DNA from: Cyclobacterium sp. SYSU L10401
GTDB lineage: Bacteria; Bacteroidota; Bacteroidia; Cytophagales; Cyclobacteriaceae
Direction: 5' to 3'
DNA length: 64,000 nucleotides
Assembly: GCF_010993705.1 (NCBI RefSeq)
Contig: NZ_WOFO01000001.1
Span: 62,001 to 126,000 of the forward strand
The notes under the pieces are model-generated. The model ran no database searches, was not told the origin of the DNA, and saw only the letters and a program-made list of their open reading frames with translations. The translations under genes and the position numbers were made by a program. Position 1 is the first letter of the stretch; each line of letters starts with the position of its first letter. This document shows positions 35,806 through 44,568 of this stretch, in pieces.

Positions 35806-36366
35806 ATGAAATTTCACCATAACATTTATATTTTTTTTCTGGCCTTATTGGGTTTTTCCTGCGACAATCAGATGGGAGGTTTTGGTGGCCCTGTATATGA
35901 CAGAGAGGGCAACCTGGCCATTGATCGTGAGATCATTGCAGAATACCTGGAAACAGCCCCTTTTGATAGCTTGTACCGCATTCATGATCCTTCCGGAGTA
36001 GTAATCATTGTGGAGGAAGAGGGGGAAGGCTCCCGACCCGCTTCAGGAAATGTGGTATACACCAACTACACCGGATATCTCCTGGATGGTGCCGTATTTG
36101 ATTCCAACCTGGAAGATGTTGCCCGGGAAAATAATATCTATGATGAAGAAAGAAATTATGATATATTTTCTTTCTTCCTTGATTTGCCTGCTTCTCAAGG
36201 TGGGGCGATAGAAGGGTTTAGTTTGGGTTTTAAGCGCCTGAGAAGCGGTGCCAGGGCTACCATTATCATTCCTTCTCCCTATGGCTATCAGGACAATGAG
36301 AATGTGGCGAGGGTGCCTGCCAATTCAGTTTTGGTATTTGATGTAGAGTTTTTGGGAATGGATTAA
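35806..36366 (+). CDS. FKBP-type peptidyl-prolyl isomerase lipoprotein, atypical site (186 residues)
   Basis: A lipoprotein (Cys19 in GFSC) with one FKBP domain: TNYTGYLLDGAVFDSN and PANSVLVFDVEF. The active-site loop reads AIEGFSLGFKRL, so the Trp that lines the proline pocket is replaced by Phe. It may have weak isomerase activity or act as a chaperone (inference). Third of the tandem set, 10 bases after the second. A terminator follows. Confidence 0.9.
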   Translation: MKFHHNIYIFFLALLGFSCDNQMGGFGGPVYDREGNLAIDREIIAEYLETAPFDSLYRIHDPSGVVIIVEEEGEGSRPASGNVVYTNYTGYLLDGAVFDSNLEDVARENNIYDEERNYDIFSFFLDLPASQGGAIEGFSLGFKRLRSGARATIIIPSPYGYQDNENVARVPANSVLVFDVEFLGMD

Positions 36367-36396
36367 TGCGTTGGTCTTTCCTGAACGTATCATAAG

Positions 36397-36430
36397 AAAA
36401 CCCCGGTATCTTTTACTACCGGGGTTTTTT
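36397..36430 (+). terminator. Rho-independent terminator of the nrnA-FKBP operon
   Basis: A 12-bp perfect stem (36397-36408 with 36417-36428) with an 8-nt loop is followed by more T. The A-tract on the left arm makes it able to work for guaB on the minus strand as well. Confidence 0.85.
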
Positions 36431-36473
36431 AATGGCTGACTTAAAGGAGCCTTCTTATTTATCCGGGCTTTTA

Positions 36474-37952
36474 TTAATTTTTTACACTATAGTTTGGTGC
36501 TTCCCGGGTGATGCTGATGTCATGTGGGTGAGATTCCCTGACCCCTGCAGCGGTAACTTTTACAAATTTCCCATTTTCTTTTAAATCCTCAATGGTGGCG
36601 GTGCCGCAGTAGCCCATTCCAGCCTGAAGTCCTCCGATCAATTGGTACAATACTTCAGATACCAGGCCTTTAAAAGCTACCCGGCCCACAATACCTTCGG
36701 GAACCAGTTTTTTAATATTGTCTTCTGCATCCTGAAAATAGCGATCTTTGGAACCTGATTCCATGGCCTCAAGGGATCCCATACCCCTATAGGATTTAAA
36801 CTTTCGGCCTTCAAAAATAATGATTTCCCCAGGGGCTTCTTCCGTACCGGCCAGAATGGATCCGATCATTACAGAGCTCGCACCTGCTGCCAGGGCTTTG
36901 ACAATATCCCCGGAATAGCGGATTCCACCGTCGGCAATTACCGGGATTCCCCTGTCTTTCAGTACCCTGGCAGTCTCCATTACCGCAGATAGCTGTGGCA
37001 TGCCCACACCGGCAATCACGCGGGTGGTACAGATACTGCCTGGGCCTACACCCACCTTAACCGCATCTGCACCGGCATCAGCAAGGGCTGTTGCTGCCTC
37101 CGCAGTGGCAATGTTGCCTACGATCAATTCCAAATCAGGAAAAGCTGCTTTTATCTTTTTACAGGCATCGATGACACCCTTGGAATGCCCATGTGCCGTA
37201 TCAATGGAAATCACATCCACACCTGCCACTTTCAGGGCTTCCACCCTTTCTACAATATCTGAAGTTACTCCGACGGCGGCTCCTACCCTAAGTCTTCCAA
37301 ACTCATCCTTACAGGCGTGGGGTTTGTCTTTTCTCTTTAGGATATCTTTATAGGTAATGAGGCCGGTCAACTTGTACTCCTCATCAACGATGGGCAATTT
37401 TTCTATTTTGTATTCCTGCAGGATCTCTTCCGCCTGCTCCAGACTGATGCCGGCTTTTGCCGTAAAAAGGTGGTCCTTTGTCATGATCTCCCTTACCGGG
37501 CGTTCCATGTCCTTGATAAATCTCAAGTCCCGGTTGGTGATGATGCCTTTTAAGTAACGTTCTTCATCCACAACAGGAATGCCGCCAATATTGAATTCTC
37601 TCATGATGGCCTCTGCATCTTTTACCTTGGCATTGATATCCAGGGTGATGGGGTCCAAAATCATCCCGCTCTGAGACCTTTTTACCTTGCGGACCTGGGC
37701 AGCCTGCTTTTCAATGGACATGTTTTTATGAATAAAACCCAGTCCACCTTCCAAGGCAATGGAAATGGCCAACTCGGCCTCTGTAACCGTATCCATGGCA
37801 GAAGAAACCAAAGGGATCTGCAGGCGAATTTTCCTGGTAAGTTGAGTGGCCGTGCTGGTGTTTCGGGGAAGTACCTCAGAATAACCGGGTACCAGAAGCA
37901 CGTCATCATAGGTGAGTGCTTCGAAGAGGAATTTATTTGTATCTGGATTCAT
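36474..37952 (-). CDS. guaB: IMP dehydrogenase
   Basis: A 492-residue enzyme of guanine nucleotide synthesis, oxidising IMP to XMP with NAD. The barrel contains the catalytic loop GPGSICTT with Cys308. A pair of CBS domains is inserted at about residues 95-205. RYFQD and [11 protein letters not shown] mark the C-terminal part. Full-length and intact. A promoter match lies 30 bases upstream. Confidence 0.98.
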   Translation of the reverse strand: MNPDTNKFLFEALTYDDVLLVPGYSEVLPRNTSTATQLTRKIRLQIPLVSSAMDTVTEAELAISIALEGGLGFIHKNMSIEKQAAQVRKVKRSQSGMILDPITLDINAKVKDAEAIMREFNIGGIPVVDEERYLKGIITNRDLRFIKDMERPVREIMTKDHLFTAKAGISLEQAEEILQEYKIEKLPIVDEEYKLTGLITYKDILKRKDKPHACKDEFGRLRVGAAVGVTSDIVERVEALKVAGVDVISIDTAHGHSKGVIDACKKIKAAFPDLELIVGNIATAEAATALADAGADAVKVGVGPGSICTTRVIAGVGMPQLSAVMETARVLKDRGIPVIADGGIRYSGDIVKALAAGASSVMIGSILAGTEEAPGEIIIFEGRKFKSYRGMGSLEAMESGSKDRYFQDAEDNIKKLVPEGIVGRVAFKGLVSEVLYQLIGGLQAGMGYCGTATIEDLKENGKFVKVTAAGVRESHPHDISITREAPNYSVKN

Positions 37953-37982
37953 GGCAAATGGTTAGTAACCCTATTTGCCCGT

Positions 37983-37990
37983 CAAAGATA
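37983..37990 (-). promoter_or_regulatory. Promoter -7 element of guaB (TATCTTTG)
   Basis: Exact TAnnTTTG match on the minus strand. A TTG lies about 21 bases further upstream, the spacing expected for the -33 element. Confidence 0.65.
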
Positions 37991-38093
37991 CGATGTTTTT
38001 AATATGCAAATCAATGATTTAACAAAAAAAGTTACAGCGCTCTGACTAATTTCTTTTGATCAATGGAATTTTCTTTGGAAGACCAGGCCGGTA

Positions 38094-38753
38094 TCATTCT
38101 CCTAAAATCTTACCCGCAATCAGTCTGGAAATGGATTGCATGCCCTGATCGTTGGGGTGACGGCCCACGCTTTCATTGGAATATTCTTCCAGTGCCATAA
38201 AACTGTCCTGCGCACCCAACTGAGAAAGCTGCACCACCTGCCAGTTCATCTCAGCGGCTGCATGCAACAACTGATCATTGACCGCTGTATTGGGCCAAAA
38301 GGTAGTTGTCAGCAGCACCCTGGTCTGGCCGCTGCTCAGGAAAGCGGCAAATTCCCTGAGGCTCTGAGAAAAATTCCAGCCTTCAAGGTTTTCCAATGGT
38401 ACATTTTCTCCCAGCCGGATTACCAGCAAATCCGCCTGAAAGTCCTTTAGATGTTCGTACATGGCAAAATCCAGTGAGGAAAATTTCCTCTCAAAGGGGT
38501 ACACATTTTCTCGCATCATTTCCAGTTCAGGCAGGTGATACCGCAGGCTGTCCTCTAGCAAGGAAAAGTAATCTTTGTCCGGTGCACTGGCCGCCATACC
38601 CCAATCAGCATTCCAGCCTATCGCTGCATCAGGAGGATGATAGGTGATGCTGTTTCCGATGACGAGAATTTTTTGGATGGGTTCGGACCCTTGCTCATCG
38701 GACTTGCAGCTTAAGAAACAGAAGAATAGCCCGATCCATGCAATTACTTTCAT
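38094..38753 (-). CDS. SGNH/GDSL-type hydrolase lipoprotein
   Basis: A 219-residue lipoprotein (Cys16 in FLSC). The SGNH blocks are visible: ILVIGNSITYH (nucleophile Ser, in GNS in place of GDS), VIRLGENV with the block III Asn, and SVGRHPNDQGM with the catalytic His. Likely a carbohydrate esterase or acyl hydrolase at the cell envelope. Its ATG (38751-38753) is the first triplet of a dispersed repeat that fills the upstream region. Confidence 0.85.
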   Translation of the reverse strand: MKVIAWIGLFFCFLSCKSDEQGSEPIQKILVIGNSITYHPPDAAIGWNADWGMAASAPDKDYFSLLEDSLRYHLPELEMMRENVYPFERKFSSLDFAMYEHLKDFQADLLVIRLGENVPLENLEGWNFSQSLREFAAFLSSGQTRVLLTTTFWPNTAVNDQLLHAAAEMNWQVVQLSQLGAQDSFMALEEYSNESVGRHPNDQGMQSISRLIAGKILGE

Positions 38754-38868
38754 GTGTCTATAATTTGTTCTTTAATGGTCACATAGCCTGTCCCGATCCT
38801 TAATCGGGAGAATCTCGCATGTCTGATAGTCATTCCAGTGTGTGACGGCTACGTCATGCTCGATTTCA
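38751..38868. repeat. Dispersed intergenic repeat, copy B
   Basis: Runs from CATGTGTCTATAATTTG to GTCATGCTCGATTTCA and matches 12206-12348. The first CAT is the start codon of the SGNH hydrolase on the minus strand. Confidence 0.8.
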
Positions 38869-38932
38869 TGTGTTTATAATTGTCTTTTAGCGGTCACATA
38901 GCCTGTCCCGATCCTTAATCGTGTCGATTTCA
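38867..38932. repeat. Dispersed intergenic repeat, copy C (internally deleted)
   Basis: Follows copy B head to tail, sharing the CA of the junction. It keeps both ends (CATGTGTTTATAATTG and TCGATTTCA) and the ACATAGCCTGTCCCGATCC part but lacks about 50 internal bases. Its final TCA is the stop codon (TGA) of the RsmB-like gene on the minus strand. Confidence 0.75.
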
Positions 38933-40120
38933 TATTTTTTTTATCATTTTGGCGATATAAAATCCATCAAAGCCACTTTCATGGGACAGTACCTGTGTTT
39001 CCTCCAGCAGGTCGAAAGATTGTCCCGCAGGACTACTGAGAAAGGCCGCCACTTGCCTGTTGTTTTCTGATGGAAGAATGCTGCAGGTGGCATAAACCAA
39101 AATGCCTCCGGGTTTAAGCATGGAAGGATATTGTGTCAGGATATCCTGTTGTATGCCCTGTACCTTAGCGATGGATTCCGGACTTAATTTCCATTTGGTA
39201 TCGGGATTTCTTTTAAGTACGCCCAATCCCGAACAGGGCACATCCAATAACAGGCGATCGGCACTTTCATGCAGCCGCTTGATGGTTTTACTGCCTTCTA
39301 TGGGCTTGGTTTCAATGATGGATATACCGGCTCTCCTGGCCCTTAATTTGGTGTTTTTCAGCTTCCAGGCTTCCAGGTCCATGGATAGAACCCTCCCTTT
39401 ATTTTCCATTAAAGCAGCCAAATGCAGGGATTTTCCACCGGCACCTGCACAGGCATCAATGACCCGCATGCCAGGCTGGACATCCAGGGCTGCGGCCACC
39501 ATTTGGGATGAGGCATCCTGCACCTCAAAAAGACCCTGTTTAAACAAAGGGGTTCGAAACACATTTTTTCTCCTTTGCAAAACCAATGCATCGGGGTATC
39601 CCTTCACCACATGTGTGGCAATATCCAGCTCCTCCAGCTGTACTTTAAGTTTTGATTTGCTGGTTTTTAGGGTATTGACCCGAAGCACTACTTCAGCCTC
39701 CTTATTCAGACTTTCCAGCTCCAGTTCCCATTGGTCTCCCAATTGCTCTGCCCCCATTTCATCCAGCCAATCTGGAATGGACTGCAACAAGGATCGTTGA
39801 CTGATTTTTTCCCTTTTCTTACTTATTTTCTGGCTGTCTATTCCTTTAAATTCCTTCCAATCAGGAAGTGTTCTGCCTTGTAATGTCCAGAAAGTTCCAA
39901 ACCATTGGTAGTAATCCTGTCCAGGGCTCAGGTGCTGGATAAGCCGCTTCCAGCGGACAATTTCATAAACGCTTTCAGCTATAAAGGCCCGGTCCCTGGC
40001 GCCCCATTTGGGGTTGGACTTCAACACCCGCTCAATGACTTTATCGGCATATTGGTTGTTGTCAAAAATGTCCTCCAGGGCTTTGACTACCCCATTCACC
40101 GTATTCGGGAAAAGCTTCAT
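38930..40120 (-). CDS. RsmB/NSUN-type 16S rRNA (cytosine-C5) methyltransferase
   Basis: A 396-residue enzyme. The start is placed at the ATG at 40120 (MKLFPNTVNG); the 40 codons further upstream are leader. An N-terminal NusB-like helical region precedes the Rossmann domain. Key motifs: SAM site DACAGAGGKSLHLA (from residue 222), motif IV DVPCSGLGVL with Cys296, and motif VI YATCSILPSEN with the nucleophile Cys346. It probably methylates rRNA as RsmB does; the exact site is inferred. A promoter match lies 23 bases upstream. Confidence 0.93.
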   Translation of the reverse strand: MKLFPNTVNGVVKALEDIFDNNQYADKVIERVLKSNPKWGARDRAFIAESVYEIVRWKRLIQHLSPGQDYYQWFGTFWTLQGRTLPDWKEFKGIDSQKISKKREKISQRSLLQSIPDWLDEMGAEQLGDQWELELESLNKEAEVVLRVNTLKTSKSKLKVQLEELDIATHVVKGYPDALVLQRRKNVFRTPLFKQGLFEVQDASSQMVAAALDVQPGMRVIDACAGAGGKSLHLAALMENKGRVLSMDLEAWKLKNTKLRARRAGISIIETKPIEGSKTIKRLHESADRLLLDVPCSGLGVLKRNPDTKWKLSPESIAKVQGIQQDILTQYPSMLKPGGILVYATCSILPSENNRQVAAFLSSPAGQSFDLLEETQVLSHESGFDGFYIAKMIKKI

Positions 40121-40142
40121 AAGATTTTTTTGTTGGAAAATA

Positions 40143-40150
40143 CAAATATA
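40143..40150 (-). promoter_or_regulatory. Promoter -7 element of the RsmB-like gene (TATATTTG)
   Basis: Exact TAnnTTTG match on the minus strand, 22 bases before the chosen ATG. It lies inside the longer open frame, which supports the shorter protein. Confidence 0.55.
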
Positions 40151-40238
40151 GGTAAATATACATGCGGGAAGCAGGAGCCGATCACTGCAGGGGAAGTAAA
40201 GGACAGAAAATTGGCAGGATTTTGGTACTTTTACAGCC

Positions 40239-40523
40239 ATGGGAGAAAAAAAATGTCCCCATTGCGGGAAATGGTCCGATTGGAACCAGAATTTAACAGA
40301 TACTTGCCAACATTGTGGTAAACCCCTGGGGGGAAAAGACCTGGAATTTCAGGAAAAAAGGGCAGCTCAGGAAAAGGCCCGTGAGGAGCAATGGATTTTC
40401 TACATCAAGGAAACAGACAGTGATTTTGTTAAAGGGATGAAAAAGACTGGAAATTTCTTTTATACCATTTACATTTCCATCATTACCTTTATTGCCTGGC
40501 TGATAGCTGCTTTACCTGGCTAA
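40239..40523 (+). CDS. Zinc-ribbon membrane-anchored protein of unknown function
   Basis: A 94-residue protein. The N-terminus carries a zinc ribbon with two CxxC pairs (Cys6, Cys9, Cys23, Cys26). A charged linker (residues 35-65) and one C-terminal transmembrane segment (about residues 72-92) follow. Its stop codon overlaps the next gene's start by one base, so the two are expressed together. No activity can be proposed beyond metal binding. Confidence 0.75.
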   Translation: MGEKKCPHCGKWSDWNQNLTDTCQHCGKPLGGKDLEFQEKRAAQEKAREEQWIFYIKETDSDFVKGMKKTGNFFYTIYISIITFIAWLIAALPG

Positions 40524-40885
40524 TGCATGTCTTCAAAAACCCCTATTTTCTTTTTCCAGTCCTGCTTTTCTGGGTAAATCAGTATCTCGAACGCATCCGG
40601 GAAGTGTTTATCCCATTTATTCACAGTTATTTCGATGATCTTTTGGCCATGCCGGTAGTATTGGGGATTACCCTTCAGGTGTACCGATGGATCCATCCAT
40701 TAAAAAATAGTTTTGTATTTACCCCTACCCAGATAATGGTAGGCTTGATTTACTTCAGTTTTTTGTTTGAGGGTTTGTTGCCCATGTGGTCTTCCACCTA
40801 TACCAGGGATTTTTGGGATGTGGTTTGTTACCTGATCGGGGCAGTATATTTCTGTTTTTTAATCAACAAAAAGTATACTGATTAA
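40523..40885 (+). CDS. Small membrane protein of unknown function
   Basis: A 120-residue protein with about four hydrophobic segments (near residues 8-24, 40-53, 66-86 and 97-114). It is translationally coupled to the zinc-ribbon protein and stops 12 bases before prmC. Similar short Bacteroidota proteins have been labelled as citrate transporter-like, but at this size I see no basis for a transport function. Confidence 0.7.
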   Translation: MHVFKNPYFLFPVLLFWVNQYLERIREVFIPFIHSYFDDLLAMPVVLGITLQVYRWIHPLKNSFVFTPTQIMVGLIYFSFLFEGLLPMWSSTYTRDFWDVVCYLIGAVYFCFLINKKYTD

Positions 40886-40890
40886 TTTTG
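40883..40890 (+). promoter_or_regulatory. Promoter -7 element of prmC (TAATTTTG)
   Basis: Exact TAnnTTTG match ending 7 bases before the prmC ATG at 40898. Transcription from it would start at or next to the ATG, giving a leaderless or nearly leaderless mRNA. Confidence 0.5.
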
Positions 40891-40897
40891 CTTTTAT

Positions 40898-41767
40898 ATG
40901 GGATTAAAATTGAGAGATATTTATACACGGTACACTGCCTCACTTTCTTCCATTTATCCGGCAGAGGAAGCAAAGAGTTTGGTTTTTTGGCTTTTTGAAG
41001 TTTTCCTGGATTGTAAAAGAAAGGATATACTGATGGATAGAGAATTGTCCGATATCCCCCGGGAAATGGAGGCAGCACTGGAAAAGTTAACAACTGGCAT
41101 GCCCATACAATATGTGCTGGGAAATGCGCCTTTCTATGGAAGGAGTTTCCAGGTGAGCCCGGCTGTATTGGTGCCCAGGAATGAGACAGAGGAGCTGGTA
41201 CACCTTATCCTGGCCAACCACTCCGGAAAGCTGAAAATAGTGGATTTGGGAACAGGATCGGGGTGCATTGCCATCTCCCTGAAGCTGGAATGGCCGGAGG
41301 CACAATTGTTGGCTTTGGATATCAGTGCTGATGCACTGGTCCTGGCCAGGCAAAATGCCGCAGCAATGGGTGCATCCCTTGGGTTTATCCAGGCGGACAT
41401 GTTGGAGGATGATTTACCATTGGAAAAGGTGGATATCATGGTTAGTAATCCGCCTTATGTGCTTGAAAAGGAAAAAAAGTTTATGCATCAGAATGTACTG
41501 GCGCATGAACCCCATTTAGCACTTTTTGTTCCTGACCATGATCCACTCAGGTTTTACCGGGCCATTGTCCGGCATGCCGGGAGATATTTAAATCCCGGGG
41601 GATACTTGTATGTTGAAATCAATGAAGCGTATGGGGCGGCGGTATCGGAGCTGATGTCGGGAAATGGCATGGAAGCTGTTAAAGTATACCGGGACCTGCA
41701 AGATAAGGAAAGGGTGGTTTGGGGAAGAATACCAAAAATTTCAAAGCCTGGTTCCCATCCAAAATAA
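40898..41767 (+). CDS. prmC: Peptide chain release factor N5-glutamine methyltransferase
   Basis: A 289-residue SAM-dependent enzyme that methylates the GGQ glutamine of release factors. It has the N-terminal helical domain, PRNETEEL (residues 93-100), the SAM loop DLGTGSGCIAISL (116-128) and the catalytic NPPY (184-187). Full length. Its 3' end overlaps the convergent thiamine pyrophosphokinase-like gene by 27 bases. Confidence 0.95.
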   Translation: MGLKLRDIYTRYTASLSSIYPAEEAKSLVFWLFEVFLDCKRKDILMDRELSDIPREMEAALEKLTTGMPIQYVLGNAPFYGRSFQVSPAVLVPRNETEELVHLILANHSGKLKIVDLGTGSGCIAISLKLEWPEAQLLALDISADALVLARQNAAAMGASLGFIQADMLEDDLPLEKVDIMVSNPPYVLEKEKKFMHQNVLAHEPHLALFVPDHDPLRFYRAIVRHAGRYLNPGGYLYVEINEAYGAAVSELMSGNGMEAVKVYRDLQDKERVVWGRIPKISKPGSHPK

Positions 41768-42349
41768 ACCATCGCTTTCAAACCAATGCATTCCCTTCGG
41801 GACTTCAAAAGAAGCTGCTGGTGTAAGGTTTATTAATTCGGTTTTCTTTGCTGTTTTATGGGTGACCATTTGGCCTTCTTTGCCCTTCAACTGGATAGTT
41901 GTCTTTGGCAGCCATTTTTGAAAAATCCCTTTTCTGGCAGGGGAGTATCGAAAGCCTTCACACACAAATACAATATCCATGAGGTCCAGATAGGGCTCCA
42001 GTTTTTTTGAAGCAGTGGGGTCAAAGGCCAGTATATTTACTGCATGGTGGGTAGATTGATTCAGGTATGCTATGCTTGCATCCAGGTAGTCATTGTCCAC
42101 TGCCGGAACAAATTTTACCGGAAATTGTGCCTCAGAAAGCCCTTCGTTATCCTGGTGAAAATCGGGATGGCCTACAATTACATCGACTTTTATTCCCAAA
42201 GAGAGTACCTGGAAGACCGTTTCCTGGGTTACCAAAACTGTAGGAACCCATTCGAGTAGGGAATTTAATGTGGGTAAATCCCATCCTTCTGTGGTCAATA
42301 TCAAAAGAGCCGGTTCCTGCTGTTCTTTTACAAAATGATGGGAAGACAT
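41741..42349 (-). CDS. Thiamine pyrophosphokinase-like protein lacking the catalytic motif
   Basis: A 202-residue protein with the layout of thiamine pyrophosphokinase: an N-terminal Rossmann-like half and a C-terminal beta domain (from about residue 145). At the place of the family's GDFDS motif it has VDVIVGHPDF, so the first Asp of the Mg-ATP site is replaced by His. The next acidic region (VDNDYLDASIAYL) is partly kept. It may be a non-catalytic relative or use another ligand. The identification is by motif layout and is tentative. It overlaps prmC tail to tail by 27 bases. Confidence 0.6.
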   Translation of the reverse strand: MSSHHFVKEQQEPALLILTTEGWDLPTLNSLLEWVPTVLVTQETVFQVLSLGIKVDVIVGHPDFHQDNEGLSEAQFPVKFVPAVDNDYLDASIAYLNQSTHHAVNILAFDPTASKKLEPYLDLMDIVFVCEGFRYSPARKGIFQKWLPKTTIQLKGKEGQMVTHKTAKKTELINLTPAASFEVPKGMHWFESDGLFWMGTRL

Positions 42350-42673
42350 GTTTCTTTAAAAAAGGGATTGTAGGGATAAATGATTCCACCTTGCTAATGG
42401 CAATTTAGGACTATTATTGATTTTACCCGCAAACTTGACGGTTCGATTTTAAAATAGGGACCATGTTTTCGTACTCCAAAGATAATTTGATGATGGAGTT
42501 GCCGGCAGCCCTTTCTTTGCCTGCTTTTTAAGCGCTGTTTTGTACCAGCAGTTTTCGGGTTATTTATGTGAAAATTCAGGATAATAGGATATTTTTTATA
42601 ATTTTGAATGCAGAAATTTCGCTGTTTACCCAAAGGTAAGAATGCCAGATTTGCTTAATCCTTCATTTAAAAA
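42350..42673. other. Divergent intergenic region between the TPK-like gene and nbaC
   Basis: 324 bases with no open frame of interest. It contains the nbaC promoter match at 42599-42606. Nothing else recognised. Confidence 0.5.
42599..42606 (+). promoter_or_regulatory. Promoter -7 element of the nbaC-kynU-kmo operon (TAATTTTG)
   Basis: Exact TAnnTTTG match 67 bases before the nbaC start. Confidence 0.55.
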
Positions 42674-43195
42674 ATGTCAAATATGCCCATTTCCCAACCG
42701 ATAAATTTCACCAAATGGATTGAAGATAACCGACACCTGCTGAAGCCTCCGGTAGGAAACAAGCAGATGTACCTCAAAAATGATGACTTTATCGTCATGG
42801 TGGTTGGGGGACCCAATGCCAGAAAGGATTATCACTACAATGAGGGGGAGGAGTTTTTTTATCAGGTAGAAGGTGACATTACCCTGAAAGTGGTGGATGA
42901 GGGAGAAATGAAAGACATCGCCATCAAAGAGGGAGAGGTGTTTTTATTGCCTGCCGGAATCCCTCATAGTCCCAGGAGGCCTGCCAATACCGTGGGACTG
43001 GTCATAGAGAGGTACCGCAAACCTGGGGAGAAGGATGGTTTTTTGTGGTTTTGTGAAAACTGTGGCCATAAGTTATATGAAGCCTACGAGCCTATCACAG
43101 ATATTGTCAATCAGCTGCCTCCTATCATGGACCGGTTTTGGAACAATCCGGAACATACCACCTGCGATAAATGTGGCACTGTCATGTCCAAATAG
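42674..43195 (+). CDS. nbaC: 3-hydroxyanthranilate 3,4-dioxygenase
   Basis: A 173-residue cupin enzyme that opens the ring of 3-hydroxyanthranilate on the way to quinolinate and NAD. Iron ligands are His54 and Glu60 (YHYNEGEEFFYQ) and His98 (GIPHSP). The C-terminal rubredoxin-like metal site of the bacterial enzymes is present: Cys127, Cys130, Cys164 and Cys167. First of three kynurenine-route genes on the plus strand. Confidence 0.95.
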   Translation: MSNMPISQPINFTKWIEDNRHLLKPPVGNKQMYLKNDDFIVMVVGGPNARKDYHYNEGEEFFYQVEGDITLKVVDEGEMKDIAIKEGEVFLLPAGIPHSPRRPANTVGLVIERYRKPGEKDGFLWFCENCGHKLYEAYEPITDIVNQLPPIMDRFWNNPEHTTCDKCGTVMSK

Positions 43196-43253
43196 ACATG
43201 GCATTGATGAAGCATTTTTCCTTCCTGAGTAGCTAATTCTTTTCCCATGATTT

Positions 43254-44540
43254 ATGAATCTTTCCCGTTTTGCTTTTAGCCTGGAGTTTGCCAAAGAAAT
43301 GGATAATAAGGATCCATTGAGGGATTTTCGGGACAAATTCTATATTCCTGAAAAAAATGGCCACCCGGTTCTTTACTTTTGTGGAAATTCCCTGGGTTTG
43401 CAACCCAAATCTGTGGCCGCAAGCATCAACAGGGATTTGAAGAAATGGGCAGAGAAGGGAGTGGAAGGGCATTTTGAAGGAGCAAAGCCCTGGGTGGATG
43501 CCCGTAAGCCTTCCAAGCCTATTCTGGCCAAATTGCTTGGAGCTTTGCCGGAAGAGGTGGTAGCCATGAATAGCCTGAGCGTCAACCTTCACCTTTTATT
43601 GGTTTCCTTTTACCGGCCTGAGAAAAGAAAATTTAAGATACTTACAGAGGCCGGAGCCTTCCCGTCAGATCAATATATTCTGGCTTCTCAGGTGAAGTAC
43701 CATGGGTATAACCCTGAGGAGGCCATTATAGAAATGAGTCCGCAACCAGGAGAGCACTTGCTCCGCACCAATGACATACTCGAAAAAATCAGGGAGCATC
43801 AGGATGAACTCGCCCTGGTGATGATGTCAGGCGTACAATATTATACCGGGCAGTTTTTTGATTTAAAGGCGATCAGCAGGGAAGCTTCCCTCCATGGAAT
43901 AAAGGTAGGCTTTGATCTGGCCCATGCCATTGGCAATGTGCCCCTGGCACTTCACGATTGGGGAGCAGATTTTGCCACCTGGTGTAGCTACAAATACCTG
44001 AATTCAGGTCCCGGAAATGTATCAGGAATTTTTGTCCATCAAAAGCATGCCAATGAGAAGGACATCCCCCGGTTTGCCGGCTGGTGGGGGCATGATGAGG
44101 GAAGGCGATTTCTGATGGAAAAGGGATTTGATCCCATGCCCGGGGCGGATGGCTGGCTGCTGAGTAATGACCCTGTTTTGGGCCTGGCAGCACACCAGGC
44201 TTCGCTGGAAATTTTTGAAGCAGCGGGCATGGAAAAAATAAGGGCCAAGTCTGAACTATTGACCGGCTATCTGGAGTTTGTAATTCGTGAAACAATTGGT
44301 GGTCCCGGAGAGTTTGAATTGATAAGTCCTTCAAAACCAAGTGAGAGAGGCTGCCAATTGTCTTTGTTTCTCCATAAGGGGGGCAAGGCAATATTTGATT
44401 TATGGACAGAACAAGGGCTGGTGGCGGATTGGAGAAATCCAAATGTAATCAGACTCGCCCCAACGCCTTTGTACAATAGTTTTCAGGATGTGTATGCCTT
44501 TGGCAAAATGGTACAAACATCACTTGACTCCCAGCCATAA
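43254..44540 (+). CDS. kynU: Kynureninase
   Basis: A 428-residue PLP enzyme that splits kynurenine or 3-hydroxykynurenine to (3-hydroxy)anthranilate and alanine. It has YFCGNSLGLQP near residue 41, FDLAHAIGN with the PLP-binding Asp221, and the Schiff-base Lys247 in CSYKYLNSGPG. Full length. It sits 58 bases after nbaC, with kmo starting 28 bases later. The order suits anthranilate-type or NAD-precursor flux. Confidence 0.96.
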   Translation: MNLSRFAFSLEFAKEMDNKDPLRDFRDKFYIPEKNGHPVLYFCGNSLGLQPKSVAASINRDLKKWAEKGVEGHFEGAKPWVDARKPSKPILAKLLGALPEEVVAMNSLSVNLHLLLVSFYRPEKRKFKILTEAGAFPSDQYILASQVKYHGYNPEEAIIEMSPQPGEHLLRTNDILEKIREHQDELALVMMSGVQYYTGQFFDLKAISREASLHGIKVGFDLAHAIGNVPLALHDWGADFATWCSYKYLNSGPGNVSGIFVHQKHANEKDIPRFAGWWGHDEGRRFLMEKGFDPMPGADGWLLSNDPVLGLAAHQASLEIFEAAGMEKIRAKSELLTGYLEFVIRETIGGPGEFELISPSKPSERGCQLSLFLHKGGKAIFDLWTEQGLVADWRNPNVIRLAPTPLYNSFQDVYAFGKMVQTSLDSQP

Positions 44541-44568
44541 ATCAGAACACCTAAAACCTATTGAATCA

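Noticed and set aside
39102-39800. Open frame on the plus strand inside the RsmB-like gene
   Set aside because: Serine-rich shadow sequence typical of antisense frames; the minus-strand methyltransferase motifs are complete.
41087-41439. Minus-strand frames inside prmC
   Set aside because: Shadows of a complete prmC gene.
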